From positions 124,001 to 188,000 of the forward strand of contig NZ_JADOVI010000002.1 in NCBI RefSeq assembly GCF_015752155.1: a stretch of DNA of 64,000 bases, written 5' to 3'. A program made the position numbers and the translations under genes. The DNA is from Cryobacterium sp. MP_M3. GTDB taxonomy: Bacteria > Actinomycetota > Actinomycetes > Actinomycetales > Microbacteriaceae. Shown one piece after another: positions 24,797 to 32,209 of the stretch (positions within the stretch are counted from its first letter, which is position 1; every line of letters begins with the position of its first letter). Under the pieces are notes generated by a model. That model saw nothing but the letters and a program-made list of their open reading frames with translations. It was not told the DNA's origin and ran no database searches.

Positions 24797-26502
24797 CCGG
24801 CGACGAGCTCCTGGCCGGCCTCGACGACCAGCAGAGAGTCGCCGCCGAGGCCCTCGTCGGGCCCGTCTGCATGCTTGCCGGCGCGGGGACCGGGAAGACC
24901 CGGGCGATCACCCACCGGATCGCCTACGGCGTGCTGACCGGCGCCTACGCACCCGACCGGGTGATGGCCCTCACCTTCACCGCCCGCGCAGCCGCGGAAC
25001 TGCGCGGCCGGCTGCGCCAGCTCGGCGCCGGCGGGGTCGCCGCGCGCACCTTCCACGCCGCAGCGCTGTCCCAGCTGAACTACTTCTGGCCGCACGTCGT
25101 CGGCGGACAGGCGCCCCGCATCCTCGACGGCAAGGGCCGGCTGCTCGGGCACGCCGCGGAAACCCTGAAGCTGAAACTGGACACGGCCACCCTGCGCGAC
25201 CTCGCCGCCGAGATCGAGTGGCGCAAGACCAGCGGGCTGAGCATCGAGCAGTACGGCGCGGGCATCGCCAGGCGCAGCCTGCCCGGGCGTCTCGACGTCG
25301 ACCAGGTCATGGCCATGCAGGAGAGCTACGAGCGGCTCAAGGATGAGCGGAAGCAGATCGACTTCGAGGACGTGCTGCTCGCCATGGCCGGCATGATCGA
25401 GGCGGAACCGTCGGTCGCCCTGCAGGTGCGGGAGCAGTACCGGTTCTTCATCGTCGACGAGTACCAGGACGTGTCGCCCCTGCAGCACGACCTGCTCACC
25501 CTCTGGCTGGGCGAGCGCCGGGACCTCTGCGTCGTCGGCGACGCCAGCCAGACCATCTACTCCTTCGCCGGGGCCCGCAGCGATTACCTGCTCAACTTCC
25601 CGAAGCGGTGGGAGGATGCGACGGTCGTGCGGCTCGAGCAGAACTACCGGTCGACGGCCTCGATCGTGGCCGCGGCGAACCAGCTGATGCGCGGCCGGGC
25701 GGGCGCCCTCACCCTGCACGCCCACGCCAGCGAGGAGGGAGTCGTGCCGATCGTGCGCGAGTACCCGAACGACATGGCGGAGGCCAGGGGAGTGGCGCAG
25801 AGCATCCTCGACCTGATCGAGGGCGGAACCCGCCCGGAGAACATCGCCGTGCTCTACCGGATGAACGTGCAGGCGGCGGCGCTGGAGACCGCGCTCGGCG
25901 ACATCGGCGTGAACTACCAGATCCGCGGGTCGAAGCGGTTCTTCGACCTCGCCGAGGTGAAGCAGGCGGTGATGCAGCTGCGCGCGGCATCCGTGTCGAT
26001 CATCGGCGAACCCCTGTTCAAATCGGTCAGTGACGTGCTGCGCTCCCTCGGCTGGAGCCAGAGGGCACCCGACGCCGCCGGGGCGGTGCGCGACCGGTGG
26101 GAGTCCCTGAACGCGATCATGGGCCTCGTCGACCAGGCCGCCCCCGGCACGACCTTCCGCCAGTTCACGGACGAGCTGATGGAACGCCAGGCCGGGCAGC
26201 ACGAGCCAACGGTGTCGGCCGTGACCCTGGCCACCCTGCACTCGGCCAAGGGGCTCGAATGGGACGCCGTGTTCCTGGTCGGCCTGTCCGAGGGGCTGGT
26301 GCCGATCAGTTACGCCGCCGGCTTCGACCAGATCGACGAGGAACGCAGGCTGCTGTACGTGGGCATCACCCGGGCACGTCGGCGGCTCGGCCTGAGCTGG
26401 TCGGCGGCGGGCCACCAGCAGCGTTCCCCACGAGAGCAGTCGCGGTTCCTGGCAGAGATCGGCATCCGCACCGCTCGTGTGGCCGGTGCTCGCGGCGCCT
26501 GA
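24787..26502 (+). CDS. uvrD2: UvrD2-like superfamily 1 DNA helicase
   Basis: A 571-residue 3'-5' SF1A helicase. Motifs are intact: LAGAGTGKTRAITHRI (about residue 29), LTFTARAAAELRGRL, FFIVDEYQDVSPLQ (about 219), VGDASQTIYSFAGA, LEQNYRST, TLHSAKGLEWDAVFLVGL (about 481) and LYVGITRARRRLGLS. It ends soon after motif VI. Mycobacterial UvrD2 has an added cysteine linker and HRDC domain (about 700 residues); here both are absent. The ATG lies inside the nudC stop region. The last 137 nt overlap the convergent cyclodehydratase-like gene. Confidence 0.92.
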   Translation: MALTGDELLAGLDDQQRVAAEALVGPVCMLAGAGTGKTRAITHRIAYGVLTGAYAPDRVMALTFTARAAAELRGRLRQLGAGGVAARTFHAAALSQLNYFWPHVVGGQAPRILDGKGRLLGHAAETLKLKLDTATLRDLAAEIEWRKTSGLSIEQYGAGIARRSLPGRLDVDQVMAMQESYERLKDERKQIDFEDVLLAMAGMIEAEPSVALQVREQYRFFIVDEYQDVSPLQHDLLTLWLGERRDLCVVGDASQTIYSFAGARSDYLLNFPKRWEDATVVRLEQNYRSTASIVAAANQLMRGRAGALTLHAHASEEGVVPIVREYPNDMAEARGVAQSILDLIEGGTRPENIAVLYRMNVQAAALETALGDIGVNYQIRGSKRFFDLAEVKQAVMQLRAASVSIIGEPLFKSVSDVLRSLGWSQRAPDAAGAVRDRWESLNAIMGLVDQAAPGTTFRQFTDELMERQAGQHEPTVSAVTLATLHSAKGLEWDAVFLVGLSEGLVPISYAAGFDQIDEERRLLYVGITRARRRLGLSWSAAGHQQRSPREQSRFLAEIGIRTARVAGARGA

Positions 26503-27316
26503 TCACCCCCGTCGTCACGTCGAGCACCAGTGAGGTGCGGGTCAGGCTCGACCGGCCGGTGTCGAGCCGGTCCTGCACGAGGCCGGCGACGCGTGCGGCG
26601 ACGTCGATGCCCAGCCGGCGGGTTTCGGTGGGGGCGGTGCGGGTGAGGAGCTGGCAGGCGATCGCGGGCCAGGCCGGGTCCGAGTCGAGGTGGGCCAGCT
26701 CGAGGCAGTAGAGGCACGGGCCGGCCCCCGGTTCCACGAGCGGACCCATTCGCACCTCGCTGTCGCTGAAGACCACCGGCAGGTGCGGCACGTCCCCGCG
26801 CAGCCAGCGGCCGTGCCGGGCCGGCTCGAGCGCGTAATGGCCGACGATGACCGCCAGTGCGGGCGGGTTCGGCGCGGCAGGATTCACGGCTGCCCGGTTC
26901 GGCCGGGCCGGGTCGTGGGCGGGGCCGACGACTAGCAGGCCGAGGTCTTGCAGCAGTGCTCCGATCCGCAACGCGGTCGGGCCGGCGCCGTCCACGCAGA
27001 CGAGGGCGGGGGAGCGCGGCGGTGTGGCGACGGGGACAGGCTCCGCGCCGGTGGGCCACGGCTCCCGTTCGTTCGTGACGATGAGGGCAGGTCGCAGGGA
27101 CTCCAGCAGTGCCAGGGTGGCGGCCTCGGATGTCCCGGCCCGCCGTCCGAGCATCATCGCACCGGAGCGCGGCACCCCGGAGACCAGGGCGGCGAGGACG
27201 TGCTCCTGTCCGGCGCCGACCGGGGAAATCACGACGAGGGGATGGTCGATGCCGATCTGGATGGTGTCGGGGGTGCGCCAGACGAGGGGATAACGGGGGT
27301 TGAGTCGAAGAGTCAT
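26366..27316 (-). CDS. TOMM cyclodehydratase-like (ThiF/E1-related) protein
   Basis: A 316-residue protein. The N-terminal region (NPRYPLVWRTPDTIQIGIDHP in outline, residues 5-25) matches the start of TOMM/thiazole cyclodehydratase C-proteins, and the middle resembles a degraded Rossmann E1 fold (ALVCVDGAGPTALRIGALL; LAVIVGHYALEP). A zinc-tetrad pattern is present: GPCLYC (about residue 194) and ERCGCRS (about 276). No YcaO protein or small precursor peptide is nearby, so it is probably an orphan actinobacterial family member and not part of a peptide cluster. Similar genes sit next to uvrD2 in mycobacteria as far as I recall. The ATG at 27316 has no ribosome-binding site; CATCAT lies 6 nt upstream. 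Confidence 0.62.
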   Translation of the reverse strand: MTLRLNPRYPLVWRTPDTIQIGIDHPLVVISPVGAGQEHVLAALVSGVPRSGAMMLGRRAGTSEAATLALLESLRPALIVTNEREPWPTGAEPVPVATPPRSPALVCVDGAGPTALRIGALLQDLGLLVVGPAHDPARPNRAAVNPAAPNPPALAVIVGHYALEPARHGRWLRGDVPHLPVVFSDSEVRMGPLVEPGAGPCLYCLELAHLDSDPAWPAIACQLLTRTAPTETRRLGIDVAARVAGLVQDRLDTGRSSLTRTSLVLDVTTGVIRRREHRPHERCGCRSLPGTATALVGNAAGGPPPTSSGRAADVPG

Positions 27317-27434
27317 GCGGTGATGATGCCGGAGTCCGTGCCCGCCCGCGCGAGTCATCCACAGGGTCGGCGGGCCGGCGCGGGCCGTGCGGACAGGTCC
27401 GCCCGATCCTCGGCTCCAACCCAGATTGCGCCTT

Positions 27435-27440
27435 TAGGCT
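27435..27440 (+). promoter_or_regulatory. -10 box of the gene at 27447
   Basis: TAGGCT, 6 nt before the ATG. Confidence 0.5.
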
Positions 27441-27446
27441 GGCCTC

Positions 27447-28985
27447 ATGACGGCCAGAAAAGTTCTCGTGACCGGCGCCACCGGATACATCGGCGGGCGC
27501 CTTGTTCCCCTGCTCCTTGATGCCGGAAACGAGGTGACCGTGCTTGTGCGGTCGCCGCAGAAACTGACCGATGTGCCCTGGAAAGACCAGGTCAGGGTCG
27601 TGCAAGGGGACCTCGGCGACGCGGCCGGAGTACGGGCGGCGCTCGCCGGGATCGACACCGTGTACTACCTCGTGCACTCGATGGGCACCAGCGGCGACTT
27701 CGAGCGCACCGAGCGTGTCGCCGCGCAGAATGTGGCCGACGCCGCCGCCGCGGGCGGGGTCTCCCGGATCGTCTACCTGGGCGGGTTGCACCCCGATGCC
27801 GCCGAGCTGTCCCAGCACCTCCGGTCCCGCGCCGAGGTCGGGCGGATCCTCCTCGCCTCCGGCGTGCCGACGGCCGCGTTGCAAGCCGGCGTCGTGATCG
27901 GCTCCGGGTCGACCTCGTTCGAGATGATTCGGCACCTCACCGATGTGCTGCCGTACATGCCGGCGCCCAAGTGGGTGCGCAACCGCATCCAGCCGATCGC
28001 GGTGCGCGATGTGCTCTATTACCTGGTGGCCGCCGCGGACCTTCCCGCCGACGTCAACCGCGCGTTCGACATCGGCGGCCCCGATGTGCTCCGCTACGGC
28101 CAGATGATGAACGGCTACGCGCTCGAGGCAGGCCTCCGCCAGCGCCCGATCGCCTCGCTGCCCGTGTTCACACCGTGGCTCGCCTCGCAGTGGGTGAACC
28201 TCGTCACCCCCATCCCGCGCAGCCTCGCCGTGCCGATCATCGCCTCGCTGCAGAACGACTGCGTCGTGCACGAGCGCGACATCGACCAGTACATCCCGCG
28301 CCCGCCCGGCGGCCTCACCGGGTACCGGCGGGCAGTGCGCCTCGCCCTCGGGCGGATGCGCGACGGGGACGTCGAGACGAGCTGGCGCAACGCGTCGATC
28401 GAGGGTGCCTCGAGCAACCCGTTGCCGAGTGACCCCGACTGGGCCGGCCACCTCGTCTACACGGACCTGCGGGAGAAGCACACGGCGGCGAAACCCGCCG
28501 ACCTCTGGCGCATCATCGAGGGCATCGGCGGCGACAACGGCTGGTATTCGTTCCCGCTGGCGTGGGCGGTGCGCGGCTGGATGGACAAGATCGTCGGCGG
28601 CGTGGGACTGCGGCGCGGCCGCCGGGACCCGCAGCGCCTGCACACCGGTGACGTGCTCGACTTCTGGCGGGTCGAGCAGATCGATCGCGGAAGGTTCCTG
28701 CGGTTGCGGGCGGAGATGCGCGTCCCCGGGCGGGCCTGGCTGGAGATGACGGCGGAACCGGCCCCCGACGGCGGTTCGATCTACCGCCAGCGGGCCGTGT
28801 TCTTCCCCCGCGGACTCGGCGGCCGGCTCTACTGGTTCTCCATCCTGCCGTTCCACGGTGTCATCTTCAGCGGCATGGCGAACCGGATCACGGCCGCGGC
28901 GGCGTCGAAGCAGGCTTCCGTCGCCGCCGAGGCCGACGCCGAGGCCGCCGTCGTAGACAGCTCGCTGCCGGCCGGAAAGAGCTAG
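27447..28985 (+). CDS. NAD(P)-binding (NmrA/SDR-like) protein with C-terminal DUF2867 domain
   Basis: A 512-residue two-domain protein. The N-terminal half is an atypical SDR/NmrA Rossmann domain with the nucleotide motif TGATGYIGGRL (residues 8-18) and a YYLVHSMG segment (about 72). From about residue 340 it is DUF2867, a START-like fold (HTGDVLDFWRVEQIDRGRFL; RAVFFPRGLGGRLYWFSILPF). Such fusions are common in actinobacteria and proteobacteria; the substrate is unknown, perhaps a hydrophobic ligand held by the C-terminal domain. It is a single-gene unit with its own leaderless start. Confidence 0.88.
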   Translation: MTARKVLVTGATGYIGGRLVPLLLDAGNEVTVLVRSPQKLTDVPWKDQVRVVQGDLGDAAGVRAALAGIDTVYYLVHSMGTSGDFERTERVAAQNVADAAAAGGVSRIVYLGGLHPDAAELSQHLRSRAEVGRILLASGVPTAALQAGVVIGSGSTSFEMIRHLTDVLPYMPAPKWVRNRIQPIAVRDVLYYLVAAADLPADVNRAFDIGGPDVLRYGQMMNGYALEAGLRQRPIASLPVFTPWLASQWVNLVTPIPRSLAVPIIASLQNDCVVHERDIDQYIPRPPGGLTGYRRAVRLALGRMRDGDVETSWRNASIEGASSNPLPSDPDWAGHLVYTDLREKHTAAKPADLWRIIEGIGGDNGWYSFPLAWAVRGWMDKIVGGVGLRRGRRDPQRLHTGDVLDFWRVEQIDRGRFLRLRAEMRVPGRAWLEMTAEPAPDGGSIYRQRAVFFPRGLGGRLYWFSILPFHGVIFSGMANRITAAAASKQASVAAEADAEAAVVDSSLPAGKS

Positions 28986-29035
28986 GCCGACTGCCCCGCC
29001 CGGGGGCATGATTAACGAACGTGAGGGAGGCCGTT

Positions 29036-29596
29036 ATGTCGCAGACCGTGGTGTTCGTGGGGGATGGGCTCACCGCCGGGGGACGCTGGAACGAGTGGCT
29101 TCCCGAATACGAGGTGCGGAATCTCGGTGTGAGCGGGTATACGACCGAGGAGGTGGTCGCCTCGCTCCCGGAGATCGTCGCAACGGCACCGGATGCCGTC
29201 GTGCTCCAGGTGGGCACGAACGACCTGGGTTGGCGGCGCTCGGACGAGTACATCGTGCGCAACCTCGAGACCATCATCGTCGAGCTGCGCAAGCATTTGC
29301 CGGCTACCCGGATCCTGGTGGTCTCGGTCCCGCCGCGCGAGCGGGACTACTGCCATCTCCTCCGCTCGATCAACCGCCATCTCCGCCAGTTCGCGCCCAC
29401 CCAGCACGCCCAGTTCCTCGACCTCTGGCCGTCGATGGCCGAGCCCGATGGCGAGCTCGCGATCGCGTTGACGACGGACCGGCTGCACCTCACCGATGAC
29501 GGCTACGCGACCTGGGTGGCCGAACTCAAACCGGCGCTCGAGTTCCTGTTCCAGAGGCCGCCGTCGAGCACGGCGATCCCCATCCAGCACGTATAG
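29036..29596 (+). CDS. SGNH/GDSL-hydrolase-fold protein lacking the nucleophilic serine
   Basis: A 186-residue SGNH-fold protein. Block II glycine (NLGVSG), block III asparagine (LQVGTNDLG) and block V Asp/His (TDRLHLTDDGY) are in place. Block I, normally GDS, reads VFVGDGLTAGG: the codon at 29063-29068 region gives Asp-Gly, so the catalytic serine is missing. As read it should not act as an esterase; it could be a binding protein, a recently inactivated copy, or carry a sequencing error. The ATG at 29036 has an excellent ribosome-binding site (AGGGAGG, 5 nt spacing). It converges with the HNH gene across a GGTCGAG repeat. Confidence 0.85.
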   Translation: MSQTVVFVGDGLTAGGRWNEWLPEYEVRNLGVSGYTTEEVVASLPEIVATAPDAVVLQVGTNDLGWRRSDEYIVRNLETIIVELRKHLPATRILVVSVPPRERDYCHLLRSINRHLRQFAPTQHAQFLDLWPSMAEPDGELAIALTTDRLHLTDDGYATWVAELKPALEFLFQRPPSSTAIPIQHV

Positions 29597-29600
29597 CCCG

Positions 29601-29637
29601 GGTGGTCGAGCGCGCGGTGGTCGAGCCTGTCGAGACC
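29601..29637. repeat. GGTCGAG-type repeat, partial copy
   Basis: GGTGGTCGAG occurs at 29601-29610 and again at 29616-29625, the second continuing as CCTGTCGAGACC to 29637. It lacks the matching inverted arm seen in the other two copies. It lies between convergent gene ends. Confidence 0.7.
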
Positions 29638-29650
29638 CCCGGGCACCGGC

Positions 29651-31207
29651 TCAGCTGCGGCTGTGGCTGGCCTGCTGCGCGCGGTGGGTGGCGCCGGGCT
29701 GCCAGGTGGTGGTGGTTCCGGCCCAGGCGGGTGCTTTGACCTGGGGTTTGCCGCGGATCATGCGGATGAGCCAGCCGGAGGTGTCGATGCTGTGGTGGTG
29801 GTACCAGCAGAGGAGCACACCGTTGTCGATGTCGGTCTTTCCGTGTTTCTGCCAGGGGATGACGTGGTGGACTTCGCACCAGTGGGCGGCCACGCTGCAG
29901 CCGGGGATGATGCATCCGCCGTCGCGGGCGGCGATGGCCTTGCGTTGCGCGGTGGTGAAGAAGCGTTTCTTGCCGCCGAGGTAGAGCACTTCGCCGTTCT
30001 CGCCGAACATGATCTTCTGGTAGCCGCCGGTGCAGAGTTGTTGTTTCACGTTCCGCAGTGACACGGGTGCGTCGACGCCGTCGATCCAGCCGACCCCGGT
30101 GCCGGCAGCCAGGTCGGTGGCGTTCACGTGCACCATCACGGTGGGGGCGGCGCCGCCCATGCGCGGGGTGTCGGGGTGGCGGGCGGCGGCGGAGAACACG
30201 CCGCGGAGGATGTCGGCGCGTTTCTCCCCGCCGGTGCGGTCGTCACCGCGGGCGGCGGCGCCGTCGGCGCCGGGAACCAGCTCCCCGCCCTGGATCAGGG
30301 CTTGTTCTTCTTCGGTCGGGAACGCGGGGGCGGCGTGCGCGGAGAGGTAGGAATCGAAGACGCCGTTGAGGATGCCGCGAAGGTCCGCGGTGACCTGGCC
30401 CCGCAGCGGGTACACGCCCCGGGTGAGACGGCCGAAGCTGACCGTGCTGCGGGGCTCGAACAGGGAATCATTGGGGGCGGCCCCGTCGGGGTCGAGGCGG
30501 GCCTGCCACTGGCCGGCGAGCCCGCGGACAAGGTCGGCGGGAAACGCGAATCCTTCGCCGGGCAGGCCGCGGGTCTCGTCGGTGCTCGCGCCGGTCGCCG
30601 AGGCGACCAGGGCGCGTTCGGCTGTGTGCAGGTCATCGGGGGCGACCCGCGGGCCGACCTGGTCGAGGGCGGTCACGATCGCGTCGGCCGCGTCTACCCC
30701 GAGGGCCCCGGAGGTCAGGGCGGCCGCCACGGCCGGGTAGTAGGGCGGGAGCAGCATCGCCCCGCTCATCCGCTCGGTCACGTTGCCGCCGAGCCGGAGC
30801 CGGCGGGTGGCCTCCCGGCCCGACACCCGAGTCACCCGGGTGATCAGGTCGACCTGCCCCTGGCAGCCCAGCTTCCACGCCAGCGAGTCATGGCCCAGGC
30901 CGTTCCGGGCTCGGGAACCGACCTCCGCCGCCGCTCCGACCCGGGCCGCGTCCACCCTCCGGCCGAGGTCCTCGACCGCGCCGAGCACCGCGACCGCTTC
31001 CGTGTCGCTGAGCAACCCGAATGAAATCCCGTCGAGGGCCGCGGCCACGGCCTCCCGCGCCCGCCCGATCAGCCGTGCCGGATCAGACCCTGCCGTATCA
31101 AACCCAGCCGGATCGGCAGCCGACTTCGAGCCGGCCAGGCCGAACGCCGACCGATTCGCCGCCCCTTCCGGGGCGGCCTGTGACTGCGGATCCGAGGCTC
31201 CTGCCAT
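29651..31207 (-). CDS. DUF222 / HNH endonuclease (13E12 repeat family)
   Basis: A 518-residue protein of the actinobacterial DUF222-HNH family. The helical DUF222 part spans about residues 50-330 (EAVAALDGISFGLL; RVSGREATRRLRLG). The C-terminal HNH domain carries RDGGCIIPGC, WCEVHHVIPWQKHG and DNGVLLCWYHHHSID, so zinc and catalytic residues are intact. Family members are multicopy in Microbacteriaceae and their role is unsettled (nuclease of unknown target, possibly tied to mobile DNA). I use the ATG at 31207 because TACACT (31214-31219) is 6 nt upstream; an ATG at 31234 would add nine residues. Confidence 0.88.
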   Translation of the reverse strand: MAGASDPQSQAAPEGAANRSAFGLAGSKSAADPAGFDTAGSDPARLIGRAREAVAAALDGISFGLLSDTEAVAVLGAVEDLGRRVDAARVGAAAEVGSRARNGLGHDSLAWKLGCQGQVDLITRVTRVSGREATRRLRLGGNVTERMSGAMLLPPYYPAVAAALTSGALGVDAADAIVTALDQVGPRVAPDDLHTAERALVASATGASTDETRGLPGEGFAFPADLVRGLAGQWQARLDPDGAAPNDSLFEPRSTVSFGRLTRGVYPLRGQVTADLRGILNGVFDSYLSAHAAPAFPTEEEQALIQGGELVPGADGAAARGDDRTGGEKRADILRGVFSAAARHPDTPRMGGAAPTVMVHVNATDLAAGTGVGWIDGVDAPVSLRNVKQQLCTGGYQKIMFGENGEVLYLGGKKRFFTTAQRKAIAARDGGCIIPGCSVAAHWCEVHHVIPWQKHGKTDIDNGVLLCWYHHHSIDTSGWLIRMIRGKPQVKAPAWAGTTTTWQPGATHRAQQASHSRS

Positions 31208-31213
31208 GCCATC

Positions 31214-31219
31214 AGTGTA
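31214..31219 (-). promoter_or_regulatory. -10 box of the HNH endonuclease gene
   Basis: TACACT on the minus strand, 6 nt before the ATG ending at 31207. It is the reason for preferring that start. Confidence 0.45.
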
Positions 31220-31226
31220 CGCCGAA

Positions 31227-31286
31227 TCGAACATAAAGTCGAGACTCTGTCACTGAATTTTAGAAGAGAATCAAGTTTATGTTCGA
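31227..31286. repeat. Inverted repeat upstream of the HNH gene
   Basis: TCGAACATAAA at 31227-31237 is perfectly inverted as TTTATGTTCGA at 31276-31286, with 38 nt between. The enclosed DNA is much richer in A and T than its surroundings. Confidence 0.75.
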
Positions 31287-31317
31287 GTCAGGGCGTCCGC
31301 GTGGATGCGGGCGCGCG

Positions 31318-31785
31318 TCAGGCCGATGCCGCCTTCGCTGGGGCGTCGCCCACGTCGGCCAGCGATTCGGAGAAGCGCACGAGGTAACCGTCCGGGTCCT
31401 GGACCAGGAACTGCGACACCCCGGCTGTGGTGTCACCCGTTCGGTACCACTCGGTTTCGGGGGCCAGGAAGAGCGGCCAGTCCGCCGCCGAGAGGCGATG
31501 GACCAGGGGTGCTATCGCCGGAACGGCAACCTGGAAGTTCACGCCGCGGCCGAGGGGCCGGTCCAGGGTGCCCGTGACCCAGTCGCGGCCGATCCCGATC
31601 TGGTCGAGCATGAGGTGGGCCGTTCCGCAGTGGAGGTAGGCGAATCCCTCCTCCGGCCGGTCGTAGAGAACCTCGAACCCGCAGAGCGTCACCCAGAACC
31701 CGAGGCTGGCGGCGAGGTCGCCGACCATCAGTTCCGGCACGAGGCCGGGGAATTCCCTGATGGTTCGTTCCGTCTGGTTGTCCAC
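31318..31785 (-). CDS. VOC-family (glyoxalase/bleomycin-resistance fold) protein
   Basis: A 155-residue vicinal-oxygen-chelate fold protein with two beta-alpha-beta modules: LVPELMVGDLAASLGFWVTL with GFEVLYDRPEEG (residues 15-47) and the second half with WPLFLAPETEWYR and FLVQDPDGYLVRFSESL. Close relatives bind bleomycin-type drugs, but many VOC proteins of this length have other substrates, so resistance cannot be claimed. The GTG at 31785 has GGGAGG directly upstream. The gene follows the metal-regulator gene on the same strand but a hairpin separates them. Confidence 0.84.
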   Translation of the reverse strand: MDNQTERTIREFPGLVPELMVGDLAASLGFWVTLCGFEVLYDRPEEGFAYLHCGTAHLMLDQIGIGRDWVTGTLDRPLGRGVNFQVAVPAIAPLVHRLSAADWPLFLAPETEWYRTGDTTAGVSQFLVQDPDGYLVRFSESLADVGDAPAKAASA

Positions 31786-31800
31786 GCCTCCCAGTATGGT

Positions 31801-31826
31801 CGCGGCCGGCCCGCGGACCGGCCGCG
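31801..31826 (-). terminator. Terminator hairpin after the CsoR-like gene
   Basis: CGCGGCCGG (31801-31809) and CCGGCCGCG (31818-31826) form a perfect 9-bp stem with an 8-nt loop, 25 nt after the CsoR-like stop. No U-tract follows. Confidence 0.5.
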
Positions 31827-31850
31827 CCCCGGGGCTCGACGTCGAACCGG

Positions 31851-32129
31851 TCAGGCCCGGTTGTTGTTGAGCTCGAACACCTTCAGCAGTTCGGCGATCG
31901 CGGTCTCGCGCTCCTCGCCGCCGGCCTCGAACATGGCCGTCACGTGGGTCTGCAGGTGATTGTCGACGAGCAGCTTGTTCAGCGAGCCGAGCGACTTCTG
32001 GATCGACAGGGACTGGGTGAGGATGTCGATGCAGTACTCCTCGTTCTCGATCATCTTCTCCAGGCCGCGCATCTGGCCCTCGAGGATGCGGGCGCGGTGC
32101 AGCGCGCGCTTCTTGATGTCTTCGATCAT
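31851..32129 (-). CDS. CsoR/RcnR-family metal-responsive repressor
   Basis: A 92-residue all-helical DUF156 repressor (KRALHRARILEGQMRGLEKM at the start). The metal positions read Cys33 (EEYCIDILTQ), His58 and His62 (NHLQTH). Cu(I)-sensing CsoR has Cys-His-Cys at these positions, whereas Ni/Co-sensing RcnR has Cys-His-His, so this protein resembles RcnR there, although RcnR's N-terminal His is absent. The ATG lies 6 nt from TACTCT (32136-32141). A palindrome at 32151-32173 is the likely operator, which implies autoregulation. No metal ATPase or chaperone gene is adjacent, so the regulated pump must lie elsewhere or the divergent DUF2207 gene is the target. Confidence 0.87.
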   Translation of the reverse strand: MIEDIKKRALHRARILEGQMRGLEKMIENEEYCIDILTQSLSIQKSLGSLNKLLVDNHLQTHVTAMFEAGGEERETAIAELLKVFELNNNRA

Positions 32130-32135
32130 GGCTTC

Positions 32136-32141
32136 AGAGTA
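32136..32141 (-). promoter_or_regulatory. -10 box of the CsoR-like gene
   Basis: TACTCT on the minus strand, 6 nt before the ATG; the expected -35 position falls inside the palindrome at 32151-32173. Confidence 0.5.
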
Positions 32142-32150
32142 CCGCAGTTC

Positions 32151-32173
32151 CCGGTACCCCGGTGGGGTACCGG
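32151..32173. promoter_or_regulatory. Predicted CsoR/RcnR-family operator
   Basis: A perfect inverted repeat, CCGGTACCCC (32151-32160) and GGGGTACCGG (32164-32173) around GGT. A G/C tract flanked by TAC and GTA half-sites is the known operator form of the CsoR/RcnR family. It sits in the promoter of the csoR-like gene and just upstream of the divergent DUF2207 gene. Confidence 0.65.
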
Positions 32174-32196
32174 CGGATCGGTCTGGCTGCCCTGAG

Positions 32197-32202
32197 TAGA
32201 GT
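32197..32202 (+). promoter_or_regulatory. -10 box of the DUF2207 gene
   Basis: TAGAGT, 7 nt before the ATG at 32210. Confidence 0.45.
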
Positions 32203-32209
32203 TGGTGGC

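Noticed and set aside
26366..27316. A thiazole/oxazole-modified peptide biosynthetic cluster
   Set aside because: Only one TOMM-like protein is present; no YcaO, dehydrogenase, transporter or precursor peptide gene could be found within several kilobases.
26310..29009. Minus-strand open frame of 899 codons
   Set aside because: Antisense to the NAD(P)-binding/DUF2867 gene and out of frame with the cyclodehydratase-like gene; no recognisable motif.
31318..31785. VOC protein as a bleomycin-resistance determinant
   Set aside because: The fold is shared by many enzymes, and nothing nearby suggests a drug-resistance or drug-producing cluster.
31279..31959. Plus-strand frame beginning ATGTTCGAG, mirror of the HNH gene start
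   Set aside because: It runs antisense through the VOC gene and has no similarity to DUF222 after the first few residues.
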